From Nissolia schottii (Eukaryota > Streptophyta > Magnoliopsida > Fabales > Fabaceae), in the NCBI GenBank assembly GCA_003254905.1, contig QANU01056374.1:1-64000 (forward strand): 64,000 nt of DNA. The letters are read 5' to 3'. Of the stretch, positions 49,139 through 60,902 are shown piece after piece. Below the pieces are notes generated by a model that worked only from the letters and a program-made list of their open reading frames with translations, was not told the DNA's origin and made no database searches. How positions within the stretch are numbered: the stretch's first letter is position 1; the number at the start of each line of letters is the position of its first letter. The translations under genes and the position numbers were made by a program.

Positions 49139-51255
49139 GGGCAGATTGCATCCATCACCCTTGAAGTTTGTTTGAATAGCATCTAACCCCAAATTATAGC
49201 CAACATGACATCTCACCCCATTTATTAGCATTTAGTCCCAAACTACCCCTAAATCCAATAAATTAAAATAACTTAATATTTACCAATATTAATTAAGATT
49301 TATTATTAAATAATAATTTAATTAATTAATAAAATAAATTTATAATATTTTTAGTAATGTTAAAAGGGCCGTTAGTTCAAAGTAGTCGTTCATGACTACT
49401 GCTTATTGTATTCAAAATCTTAAAAATTTTAAACAAAATCAATCATTCTTTCACCATTTTTTTTGTCATTCCACAATCATAATATCTCAACAAAAAAATC
49501 CTGTATTGTTGTAATCTATGAAGCAAAAGACAACACCAAACTCATCATTCCAACACCATAAACGCTTAACATAACCAAAAAATCATTTTAATACCACAAA
49601 CTAGGGGTGTTCATGGGCGGGGTTGGCCTATACCCGAACCCAGCCCTATATTTAGACCGGGTCAATTTTGAGGACGAGGACCAGGACTCGCCCCTAAACC
49701 CGATAGGCCCGATCATCTTCGGCCCGAGTTAAAACTCGGGTTTGGACCGGGCCAAAACGGATAGGAAGATGGTGGAGCGCTATGGTGTTCGCATTCCTAT
49801 CATTACATTAACAACTGACACTGATAAAGTGAGCATAGAGACTGGAATAGACTTTCATTTGGAAAAGCCTATTAAGACAAAACATTTACTTGAACCCTAA
49901 ATCCTAAACCCTAAATCCGAAGTATACACACACATTGCAAATAGTGAAATAGTGTATGCCTTTACGACATTCCCTATGTATATATAGTCTATGTTTGAAT
50001 TAGAATTTGTGAAGTGCTATTGATTTTGTTAAAATTGATTTGATTAAAATTGAGCATGCTAACATGATTTATGTTTAACAACTTTTATTTTAAAAGTTAT
50101 TATGATAAAATGAATATTATTTAAATGATATTAATTAAAATCACTTTAGAATGTATAATAGGATGGGATTGCAATAATCCAATTTCTTTCATTCTTGTGA
50201 TTTCTCATAATGGGATGGGAAGGGAAAAAGATAAAAAATACATAATAGTATAGCACACGGGCCACCGGGTCAGGCTAGGTGGCTCGAGGCTAAACTCGAA
50301 CCTGGTATGAATAAAAATCGAGTTTTTTTTAGAGTTTTTTTAAATCGAACCCAATTTGACCCGAATGCTTCGAAGCTGGTCCGGGTTAGTAGGCTGAACC
50401 AGGTTATGAACACCCCTATCACAAACACTCAACATAGAGTCATAACCTGTATTGCAACCACACCAAAAAATAGAAACAACAAAGCACAAAAAATAGAGCC
50501 AATAAGGGTTTGTTTGGTAGACATGAAGTTTGATAGAATAAGATCTGATAGGATAATTAAGACTCGACAAGATAAAGTCTTGCCATATAACACCTAAATA
50601 ATTTTTACTACCATGCAGTGTTTTGTAAGACATTGTATAAGATATTATATTATATTATATATAAATATATATTCTAATTTCTTCTCCATTTTACAAATAA
50701 TTTTTATTATAAAAATAAAATAATAAATTTATTAGTTACTTAAATATGAATTTTAAATAAATATTTTCATTTAAATATTTATTAATAATAAATATTATTT
50801 TACTATTTACATTCACTATTTTTTATTATTTAAAATTTTAATTTATAAAATAATTATTTAATTAATTAAATAAATTTAAATTTAAATTTAAATTTAAATT
50901 AAATTAATAATATATAAAATTAAATTTAATATTACGGTTTATTATTTCAATTATTTTAATTTTATTATATGTATCTTATATATTATTAAGTATTTATTCA
51001 TGTATTTAACAATTAATATTTTTTAATATTAATTAACACATATTTTTATATTAAATATCATTCTTTAAAAATATATATACTTACTAAATATTATTGTAAT
51101 TTTTATTAAATTATTAAATCATTATTACTAATTATACATTAATTTTGTTTTATTTGATTTAGGGGTAGTTTGAGGTTAGATGTGAATAAATGAGGTGGGA
51201 TGCCATTGTCGTTGTAATTTGGAGCAAACTTCAAGGGTGATGGATGTAATTTACC
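49139..51255. mobile_element. 2.1-kb non-autonomous element with ~100-bp terminal inverted repeats
   Basis: The left arm (49139-49255) and the complement of the right arm (51156-51255) share ATCCATCACCCTTGAAGTTTG near the tip and AAACTACCCCTAAATC at the inner end. The flanks TTAACATTT and TTAAACATTT suggest a ~9-10-bp duplication, fitting a Mutator-like element. The interior is AT-rich with no transposase and contains a hAT-type element (49602-50418). Confidence 0.75.
49602..50418. mobile_element. Non-autonomous hAT element nested in the 2.1-kb element
   Basis: Perfect 12-bp inverted ends TAGGGGTGTTCA and TGAACACCCCTA enclose 817 bp. The flanking octamers CCACAAAC (49594-49601) and TCACAAAC (50419-50426) agree at 7 of 8. 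Subterminal zones are rich in CCCGAACC/GGGCC motifs, the middle is AT-rich, and no transposase is present. The reading frames at 50307-50633 are shadows. Confidence 0.8.
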
Positions 51256-52230
51256 TTAAACATTTTAATTATGTCAATTTAAAAATGTTAAAAATAAATT
51301 AAGATATTATTATATCTTATTATATCTTTTTACATTATATTTAATTGATTATGATTTAGCTTAAATTATTTTGATTCTTATCATTATAATATATTGGTGA
51401 TTGCTATAATGCCTTGTTATTTAAGAGATATAGAATGTGTGTGTTTGTATGGTGTTGAGGGTGGTTCTAATGGCGGTTAGTTGTGGTTCTGAAATGTGGC
51501 TAGGGTTTTGGGTTTGGTTCTGGGTAATGATCGCGATGTTCGGTGGCTGATGGTGGCGGTTACTAGTGGTTTTGTTTTTTCTGAATTCTGTTTTCTCTGC
51601 AGGTGGCCATGGTGTGTGGTGGTGAGAATAATACTGTGGGGGTTATTGATGGACGAATGGTGGTGGTAGTGGCGACCATAGGTGGAGGCGATTGTGGTGG
51701 CGGGTGGTGGTGATGATGAATCTTGAAAATTTGGGGATGAGTGAGGTTGATGGTGGTGGTCTTAGGGGTAGATGAGGGTTGTGGTGGCGAGTGGCAGGCG
51801 GCGGAGGTGGAGGATTAGATTTGGCTATGGTATGGTGGGGTGATATTGCTAAGTAAATTGAACATCATTAATTAATCTTATAATTATGATTAACTCTAAT
51901 TATTTTGCATTTTCACTAAACATTCACCCACTATGTAATTTGGTATTAACTATAGGGACCTATTGCAAATTACACTATTTTATTTTCACAAAACTTTGGG
52001 GTTCAAAACATAAATAACGACAATCGGAGATCAAAGGTTAAAAGACTTGGACCAATTCACACCAGGTAAGTGCTACGTCCATGTTAGAAGGTCTCTTAAA
52101 AATGAGGTAATTCTTCAAGTTCCATCTTCAAGGTGCTCCGTTACCGGTAGACAAGTGCTTCACCACTGGAATATATGGTTCTTCAGCGATGACATCATCT
52201 TCAAGGTTGTGTTATGCTCCAAGTGTTAAT
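51256..52230. other. GGT-rich intergenic block
   Basis: 51470-51850 is dominated by GGTGG/GGTGATGG words resembling the G-rich arm of the element at 32.5-32.7 kb, but I could not find matching inverted ends. The rest is AT-rich and non-coding. Confidence 0.4.
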
Positions 52231-53665
52231 GTAATAGTCTCATATTGATGAAATTTAATTAGATTAAGTGTAGAATATAAATTTGGAAAGACTCATAAAC
52301 ACATTGTCTTAAGGTTTGGGTCAAGATGTGGCATTTAACTTGCTTAATTTGTGTCTCACTTAGCCCGTTTATACAAATAAAAGCAATTAATGTATTAATT
52401 AAGAATCTATATGAGGAAAGACGTTAGGACACTTGACTTCTACTTTTCTACCTATGTTCCTCTTTGTTTAGGTTAGCCACTCTAATATCTTAAAAGGTCT
52501 AAACTCAATACAAGGGTTTATGTCGTAACTACTAGCCCCTCACACGACCACACAAGTCATAGTAAACTATCTCGATGAGATGCTCAACCTATGGTTTGTT
52601 AAACCTTGATCTATCTCTCTCTCTCTCTCTCTCTCGTTTCCCACAAGGATGCAAAATACCTATATCGTGATCAAGCATACAAGTTCTACAAAAATTATAG
52701 AATAGCAAACGTTAATCCGATAAAACATGGTAGAAGAATAAGATACAAACGTAGTGGAGATAGCAGAAAGAAACATAGAGAACAAAGAATAGATGAATTC
52801 TCATTGATCTGGGAAATCAATTAAGTCTCCTTCGATCTTCTAGCTCTTCTAGGGTTGTCTCTTCACTCCAAATTGTTTTCTATGCTCCTTGGGGTCAAAG
52901 TGCTTATGTTCTATCTATAGAGGAGCTGTGAGGGTTTTGAGAAATCCTATTTTTTTTATGTAGCATCAGTGAGTCGCTCAAGCGGGCATAAGTGTCACTC
53001 AAGCGACTAGTTTAAATTCTTGAGATGCATTTCTAGTTGCTCTGTTGTGCACTGAAACACAATTTGCACTTTGTAGTGCTAGAGCACTCCCTGGAACATT
53101 TTTTTTCATGTTTTCTTCACTTTTCGTAGCTCCTAAGATCTTCAATCCTTCATGGCTTTCTTCAATAGGCATATTGCACCTGAAAACACCCAAAAACACC
53201 TATTACCACCTAGCATGCCCAATTTGTTAGTTTAAGCAACCCAAGTGAAATTCTACATGAATGCATGCAAATGCAACCTCATATGCAACTAAAATGCCTA
53301 AAAACTACATGAATTACCAAGTAAAAAGAACTCTAATTGGAGAGTTATCACTCTCTCTCATTGCTTTAAGCCCAACAAGTCGTATCAGTGGTAAAAATTT
53401 GTATGCTTAGGGTCTGACATCAACCCTTTTAGTATGTTGGCTATGAGTGTTTGCGAAGGTTTCACTAAGGGGGATCATGTTGATGTTGGGTCTCATACTT
53501 GATTGGGGAGATTGTTTTGTTCTAAATGTGAATGTTAAAGTCTCGCATCAATGAAATTTGGATTAAGTAAAGAGTATATATTTGGAAAAACTCATAAACT
53601 CATTATCTTAAGGTTTTAGGTCAAGATGTGGCGTTTAACATGCTTTATGTCTCACTTTGCCCGTT
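52231..53665. repeat. Direct-repeat pair around LTR-like sequence
   Basis: A ~140-bp segment at 52231-52375 (GTCTCATATTGATGAAATTT ... GGTCAAGATGTGGCATTTAA) recurs in diverged form and the same orientation at 53530-53665. Between them lies LTR-like DNA with GTCGCTCAAGCGGGCATAAG at ~52973 and a (CT)n run at 52613-52634. This could be two LTRs of a decayed element with another LTR inside; no coding sequence remains. Confidence 0.5.
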
Positions 53666-53669
53666 TAAC

Positions 53670-54700
53670 ATGTATGTGCCCACCCCACGGGTGCCCATTG
53701 TCATCCCTAGCTCAACCTTTATACTATTAATGTAAGACTTAAATATGTTTCGAGTCTCCAAACAATTTTCAACATTTTGTTTACGTCTCTAAAAAATTTT
53801 GTTTTTGGTTTTGGTCCAAACATATAAAAAAATACCTAGTTTTAGATCCTGTCATTGATGAGACTTTGTGGTTTTAGTCTCTACTGTTAGTGAAACTTTA
53901 TTAACTGTTGATGTGGCTAATGGAGTACAACATCAATAATGTCGAGCGAGCAAAATAAACTCACCTAACCCATATCCCGACCCAAACACCATAACCTGCT
54001 AGTTAACTTGGGTGGTGGGTGGTTCATAATTTGAGAGTAAATTTGAGTAAATAGTAAATTATGAGTCAGGTAGATTTATTTTGCTTGTATGATACTATTG
54101 ATGTGGCGCTCTGTTATTAGTCATACAGATAGCTAACAAGGTGTCATTAATGCATTAAAATCAAATATTTTTTATATGTTAGGACTAAAAATTTAAAAAA
54201 GTAAAAATATAGGGACCTAAACCTAGGGATGGCAAACCAGTCTAATCGACCTGAGTTAACCAGTGTATAATCGGCGTTTAAATAATCCAAGCTGAATTGA
54301 TTTTTCAGGCAAGTTGAAAATCCATGCTCGTGTCATTTACTGGAATATTGTTTGCGAGTTGGCAAGTTAGTTCGCGAGCCACCACACAAATTGGAAAAGA
54401 AAAATAACATTCGAGTTAAAGTTAAAGTAAATGACGTAACTATTATTTAAGACATTATTTTTATAAATTTAATAAATTATAATTATAAAAATCTATACAT
54501 ACTCAATGCCATGTGCCAACTTGTTGTGCCTTACTTAACGTGCGAGGCAAATGAGTCAAACCCCATACGAATTAAAAATTTTAAACAAGTTAAAAATTTT
54601 AACTCGTCTTACCAAAAAAGCTGAGTTGCCCACCCTGCCTTACGAGGTCAAACCAGTTTTGTTATGCCCCGCCTAAACCAACTCTCAAAAATTTATCCAA
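53670..54700. other. Transposon fragments upstream of the metacaspase
   Basis: TTGTCATCCCTAG near 53700 and CTAGGGATGGCAAACC near 54226 resemble hAT-type ends in inverted orientation. ACTTAAATATGTTTCGAGTC near 53733 resembles the MITE end at 18.0 kb. No complete element could be delimited. Confidence 0.4.
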
Positions 54701-54888
54701 GACCCAAAACATAAATTTAAAGCTGGGCATTACGTTGGCCGCTTGGCGGAGAGGTGCCTCAACAAAGTTTCTAGAAGCCTAATTTTATTATTGTTCACCG
54801 CGTGGGAACCACTGATCAGGAAATGTTGGAAGAAAAAAGAATGATATGATAATAATTTCTTATGAAACCAAACATCAGCAAAGCACAC

Positions 54889-54894
54889 TATAAA
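54889..54894 (+). promoter_or_regulatory. TATA box of the metacaspase gene
   Basis: CACTATAAAGCACC lies 142 bp before the start codon and is followed by a CT-rich CCCCCTCTCCTCGG, a common plant transcription-start context. Inferred from position and motif only. Confidence 0.55.
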
Positions 54895-55035
54895 GCACCC
54901 CCTCTCCTCGGAACCTAGAGCGCTCATACCTTTCTACCTTGACCTTCATTTAACTGAGAATCTCAGATTGTTTGTTAGGCCAACCCAGCCCTAACTAAGC
55001 TTGAGAGAAACAATAGTAACAACATAATCAAGAAG

Positions 55036-56507
55036 ATGGGAAAGAAGGCAGTGTTGGTAGGTTGCAACTACCCAGGGAAGCTGAATGCCCTGCGAGGGTG
55101 TGCCAACGACGTGTTCAAAATGAAAGCATGCCTCATTAGAGACTTGGGATTCAAAGAGGAAGATATCACTATCCTCATTGATGATGACAAGGGCTACACC
55201 CAACCCACTAAGGCCAACATACTAAAGGAGCTTTCTGAGCTGTTCACATCAGCCTCGTCCGGCGACGTGCTCTTCTTTCAATTCAGTGGCCACGGCGAAC
55301 TCCTTCCGTACAATCAATCCATCGTTGCTGCGGACGGTGATAATATTACAAGTTGGCTAACTCCTCCTTCCTTCCCCTCCGCGTGTTTATAGTTACTAAC
55401 ATTACATCTTCTTTAATCATCTATGCATATGTTGTCATATGTAGTGTTTAATGCAAATTTGATTGCGATGCGAACTTAGATCATATGTATTTGGTGAGAC
55501 AGTAATTCTCGCGTCTTTATCTTCTTTTTTAAATGACAATCTTTGTCATAAGCAAGTTCTTTTGGATATAGGATTAACCATCTCAGGCTTCAATTTGGTG
55601 GAAATCACATGATCTAAAGTCATTCATTCTCATAATAGTTTTTTGGCTTGTTCTTGTTTTTGTATAGAGGGTCTCTTATCTATCTTCTCCTCTTATCAAC
55701 ACAATGCTTGTTGATGTGTCCCTTGTGCTTGTACCAGGTGATGATTTTGGGGAACTAGTAGAGCTGATCCCCGAGGGTGCCACCTTGACAATCGCAGCAG
55801 ATTGTTGTCACAGCGGCGGGCTGATCGAAGGTGCTAAGGAACAAAAAGGAGACAGCACATTGAAGAAACAACAACGTTCATGCGCTGCCTCTGCATTCGA
55901 TGACGACTTCCCCTATCAGAACTACGACTATGTGATGGATAGAATGTGTTCAGATGGGGATCGTTGGTATGATGAGCCGAAATGGGTAAATAATGGTGGA
56001 TTATCATTTATAAGTATAAGTGACATTCTAGTAGCAGATGGTATAATTCTGTTGAGCGCTTGCCAGAGTTACGAAAAAGCCAAGGAGGTGGGCTGCCGTG
56101 TAAACCCCGACAAGCCCATAGGGCCGGACAACCAAGTAGTACATTACGGGCTTTTTACCAATGCCATAACAAGTATAATTGAGGAGAAACAAGGTGACGT
56201 TACGAACCTGGAGCTTGCTTTCAAAGCTAGCGAGTACCTTGTTGATTGCATGCAGAATCCTGGGCTCTATTGCAGCGACCGCCTTGCTGATGCTCCGTTC
56301 TTGGGTGCTGAGATGGAACGTGATCAGGACTGGCTCAAGAGGATGGAGACCAAAAGAGCTTCGATGGAGAAAAGTTTGGAGGCGTTGAAGAAGAAGAAGA
56401 AGAAGAAGAAGAAGAAGAAGAAGAATCCGCAGGAGTTACCTTTGAAGCCGAAGAAGATCACGAAGCTGCACCTCTGGGGTTTATCACTTAATTTGGAGCG
56501 CGAGTGA
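55036..56507 (+). CDS. Type II metacaspase, AtMC9-like
   Basis: Two exons, 55036-55351 and 55738-56507, 361 residues. The donor is CAA|GTTGGC, a weak site, chosen because it restores GDNIT-S-DDFGELVELIPEG in line with the family. Metacaspases are Cys-dependent proteases cutting after Arg/Lys, tied to cell death and stress. The p20 part has AVLVGCNYPGKLNALRGCAND, catalytic His86 in FSGHG and Cys129 in DCCHSGG. The linker is short, as in MC9, and the p10 part ends PGLYCSDRLADAPFLGA. Two oddities: the usual D-E-x-I-V-P-C-D stretch reads NQSIVAADGD with ~8-12 residues missing, and the C-terminus runs ~65 residues past the usual end, including twelve Lys from an (AAG)12 run. Activity is therefore uncertain although both dyad residues remain. 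Confidence 0.85.
56388..56423 (+). repeat. (AAG)12 microsatellite in metacaspase coding sequence
   Basis: Twelve AAG codons give Lys323-334 in the C-terminal extension. Being a trinucleotide run, length changes would keep the frame. Confidence 0.9.
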
Positions 56508-57069
56508 TTGAAGGCCCCCCGGCTATGTTTATGTATCTGTTGCATTGGCATGTTTGCTTGGTTTGGAGTGTTTCTTTTTTATTTTTTATTTTCCCGTTTG
56601 TTGCCTTTGTGGGTCCGCATGCATGCTCTTCAAGCGGCCTGGTCTTGTGCTTGTGTTTTATGTCAAGAGTTATATCGATGAATGCACTTTGTTCTTTTGC
56701 TTCTTTTTAATGAAAAGAATTAAATCAACTAATGCACTTGTTCCTACTCTGGACGAAATCTGCTCATTGGTGCACTGCTGACGAGAGCCACATCCATTTG
56801 GTTCTCTGATTAACCTGACACCAGATTCAGTGGGTCGATCGTAAGTTAGTAATGCTTCATTTTCTTGATAACTTCCTGTTGCTAAATGTGCCCGTACCAA
56901 GTGATATGGATTGAAGAGTTTAAAGAGTAAATATACAAAACTATTTTTATTTAATTTGGTTAAAGTGTTTTTATAATAAATAGAGATAGAGATATATAGT
57001 ATTGAAAAATTATTATTTTTAAGACTAATAAATTTGGGATACAATTATAAACATAACAATAAATTTTAT
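56508..57069 (+). other. Metacaspase 3' UTR and spacer
   Basis: Non-coding after the TGA at 56505-56507. AATGAAAAGAATTAAA near 56710 may serve as a poly(A) region. AT content rises towards the satellite array. Confidence 0.45.
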
Positions 57070-60000
57070 TCGAAAACTAGTCTTATATTTTTACTTAAAA
57101 ATGATTTTCATTAATATGCGTTTTTTATAGTCAACAACATTCTCTTTCTCATCAAATGTGGTTTATTAGGTTAATAATCATCTTATATAGGCTACAAGCT
57201 TGTCTTTTTCTTTTAAAATTAAACTTTTTTTTTTATTAATGAGCATTTCTCATGGGCTAGCATTGTATTTCTACTCAAAATTTTTGGTAATATACATTTT
57301 TCATAGCATACAGCATTATGTTTCTCATCAAGAATGATTTCTTGAATTAATACCCATCTTTCATACGCTATAACCTTGCTATTTTCATTAGAAAAAAAAT
57401 TTTATTAATGAGTTTTTTTCATAAGTCGTAGCATTGTATTTTTGCTCGAAAAATGGTTTTATGTAATATGGATTTTTCATAGTCTACAATCTTCTCTTTC
57501 TCATCAAAAGTGTTTTCTTAGGTTAATGTCTATCACTCATAGGCTATAACCTTTGACTTTTTCTTTAAAAACCAACTTTTTTATTAACAAACATTTTTCA
57601 TAGGCTATAACATTGTATTTATATATGTTCAAAAATGATTTTCAACAATATGCATTTTCCATAACTTGCAACGTTCATTTTCTCATCAAAACTAATTTCT
57701 TAGAGTAATAGTCATCTTTCATAGGATATACCTTATCTTCTTTTGTTAAAAACAAACATTTTAGTTAACGAGCATTTTTCATAGGCTATATATAGCCTTG
57801 TATTTAGGCTCAAGAATGGTTCTCAGTAATATTCATTTTTCATGGCCTACAACCTTCCCTTTCTTATAAAAAAATATTTCATAGGCTATAGCTTTGTCTG
57901 TTTTTTTCAAAATATTTTTTTAATTAATGGACATTTTTCATAGGCTATAGTTATATATTTCTGCTCAAAAATGGTTTTCAATAATATGCTTTTTTCATAA
58001 CTGACAACATTCTCTTTTTTATCGAAACTAATTTTTTGGAGTAATAACCATCTTTCTTAGGCTATAGTCTTGCCTTTTTGGATTAAAATTTTTTTTTTTT
58101 TATTAATAGACATCTTTCAAAGCCTTGTATTTCCGCTAGAAAATGATTTTTAGTAATATGCATTTTTTATATTCTACAACCTCTTCTTTCTCATCAAAAG
58201 TGATTTCTTAGGTTAATGATCATCTTTCATAAGCTATAGCCTTGTGATTTTCTTTAAAAACAAGCTTTTTTTTTATTAAGAAGCATTTTTCAAGGGTTAT
58301 AGTGGTATTTCTGCGAAAAAATGGTGCTCGATAATATGCATTTTCCATAGTTTACACTATTCTCATTCTAATCAAGATTGATTTCTTGGATTAATTGTCA
58401 TCTTTCATAGGCTATAGCCATATATTTTTCTTTAAAAACAAACTTTTTCTTATTAATGGATATTTTCCATAAGCTATATAATCTTGTATTTCTGCTAAAA
58501 AATGATTTTTGATAATATGTATTTTCCATAACTTAAAACCTTCTCTTTCTCATCAAAATTGATTTCTTGGAGTAATGGAAATCTTTCATAGCCTTGTCTT
58601 TTTCTATAATTTTTTTTTTAAATTAATGAACATTTCTCATGGGCTATAGTCTTGTATTCCTGCTAAAAAATGGTTTTCAGTAATATTCATTTTTCATGGG
58701 ATATAACCCTCTCTTTCTCATCAAGAATGAACTCTTGGACCATCTTTCATAGGTTATAATATTGTCTTTTTCGTTATAAAAAAATATTTTTATTAATGGA
58801 CTGCTGGAAAATGATTTTCGGTAATATAAGGTTTTAAGAGTTTACAAATTTCTGTTTCTCATCAAAAGCTTTTTCTTAGGCTAATGACAATCTTTCAGCC
58901 TTTGACTTTTTCTTTAAAAACCAATTTTTTTTATTAACGAGCATTTTTCATAGGCTATAGCATTGTATTTATGTTCAAAAATGATTTTCGATAATATGTA
59001 TTTTTCATAACTTGCAACCTTCATTTTCTCATCAAAACTAATTTCTTGGAGTAATAATCATCTTTTATAGGATATAGTCTTGTCTTTTTTTTGTTAAAAA
59101 CAAACATTTTAGTTAATGAGCATTTTTCATAGGCTATATATAGCCTTATATTTTGGCTCAAGAATGGTTCTAAGTAATATTCATTTTCCATGGCCTACAA
59201 CCTTCCCTTTCTTATCAAAAATGATTTTTTTTGTATTAACGACAATATTTCATATGCTATAACTCAGTCTTTTTTTATAAAAACATAAAAAAATTTTTAT
59301 TAATGACCATTTTTCACAAGCTATAGCCTTATATTTCCAATCAAAAATAGTTTTCGATAATATGCATTTTTCATAACTTACAATATTTTCTTTCTCATCA
59401 AAATTGATTTTTTGTAGTAATGACCATCTTTCGTAGGTTATAACCTTGCCTTTTTTGGTTTAAAATATTATTTTTTATTAATGGACATTTTTATAGGCTA
59501 TAGCCTTGCATTTCTGCTCGAAAATAATTTTCGGTATTATGCACTTTTTTTATAGTCTAATATCTCTTCCTTCTCATCAAAATTGATTTCTTAGGTTAAT
59601 AATCATCTTTCATAGGCTATAGCCTTGTGTTTTTCTTTAAAAACACTTTTTTTTTTATTAATAAGCATTAATTTTTCATGGGCATTAGAGGAGAAAAAAA
59701 TCCCTGTGAAAAAATGGTGGTTAAATTCTATCTTGTTTGATAAGCCGTTAGAATACGGGCACAAGTTAAGTAAATCATTGAATAGTTTTGGTCCTATTGA
59801 AAATACCAGTATAAGTGAAGGCCCAATTTTTGTTAATATGGAAAACAAAATTCCTAGCTGGAATAATATTAACAATTCTAGTTATAGTAATGTTGATTAT
59901 TTAGTTGGTAGCCTTATTTTTCTACTAAAAAATGGTTCTCGACAGTATGCATTTTTTACAGCCTACAATCTTATCTTTCTCATCAAAATTGATTTCTTGG

Positions 60001-60812
60001 ATTAATGATCATCTTTCATAGGTTATAACCATGTCTTTTTCTTTAAGAATAAACTTTTTCTTATTAATGAACATTTTTCATTGGCTGTAATCTTGTATTT
60101 TGGCTCAAAAATGGTTTTTGGTAATATGCATTTTCCATAGCTTACAACCTTCTATTTCTCATCAAAACTGATTTCTTGAAGTAATGGAAATCTTTCATAG
60201 GCTGTAACCTTATCTTTTTCTATAAAAACAAACTTTTTTTTATTAATGAACATTTCTCATGAGCTATACTTGTATTTCTACTCAAAAATAATTTTCGGTA
60301 ATTTTCATATTTCACGGCATACAAGCCTCTCTTTCTCATCAAGGATGAATTCTTGGACCATCTTTCATAGATTATAACCTTTTAATTTTTGTTATAATTT
60401 TTTTTTATTAATGAGCATTTTTCATAAGTTATAACATTGTATTTCTGCTAAAAAATAGTTTTCAGTAATATGAATTTTTTGTAGTCTACAACTTTTTCAT
60501 TCTCATCAAAATTGATTTCTTAGTTTAATAACCATCTTTCATAGGCTATAGCCTTTAACTGTTTCTTTGAAAACCAACTTTTTTTTTTAACTAACGAGCA
60601 TTTTTCATAGGTTATACCCTTCTATTTATGTTCAAAAATGATTTTCTACAATATGTATTTTCCATAGCTAGCAACCTTCTTTAATTTTCTCATCAAAACT
60701 AATTTCTTAGAGTAATAGACATCTTTCATAAGATATAACCTTGTCTTTTTTGTTAAAAAAACAAACTTTTTCATTAACGGGCATTTTTCATACATTATAG
60801 TTTTGTACTAGA
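57070..60812 (+). repeat. Satellite-like array, ~20 units of ~178 bp
   Basis: A degenerate unit recurs at near-constant spacing. The core TCTCATCAAAA or variants falls at about 57148, 57326, 57505, 57683, 58190, 58549, 58715, 58858, 59030, 59394, 59573, 59981, 60157, 60332, 60502 and 60690, with altered copies between. Each unit holds three related sub-units of ~60 bp, each starting TTTCATAG(G/T)CTA and the best reading GGCTATAGCC, a perfect palindrome. Variant blocks repeat every ~1.39 kb, suggesting an eight-unit higher-order repeat. It is non-coding on both strands and more AT-rich than the gene regions. Confidence 0.9.
59684..59909 (+). pseudogene. accD: Nuclear plastid DNA insert: 5' part of accD
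   Basis: Within the satellite, ~226 bp break the unit between GGGC and AGCC of the palindrome. The insert reads KKWWLNSILFDKPLEYGHKL, then GPIENTSISEGPIF and SSYSNVDYLVG, the N-terminal region of the plastid acetyl-CoA carboxylase beta subunit. The expected ATG is GTG here, and ~20 bp of plastid leader precede it. Only ~70 residues of a protein usually over 400 long are present, so it is a non-functional nuclear plastid DNA segment. Confidence 0.88.
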
Positions 60813-60869
60813 TATAGACCCGAGTGATGCGTGATTTTAAAGTTTTAAAATACATTTATATATGTATTG

Positions 60870-60902
<33 letters not shown>

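Noticed and set aside
50307..50633. Overlapping 96-97-codon frames on both strands
   Set aside because: They lie at the right end of the hAT-type element in its repetitive CCCGAACC zone, with no protein similarity.
59625..60005. A genuine 126-codon nuclear gene
   Set aside because: The frame merges satellite sequence with an internal accD fragment. The start codon of the accD part is lost and most of the protein is absent.
57070..60812. CRISPR-like array
   Set aside because: Units are long, contiguous, degenerate and without spacers, and the context is a plant nuclear genome. It is a satellite-type tandem repeat.
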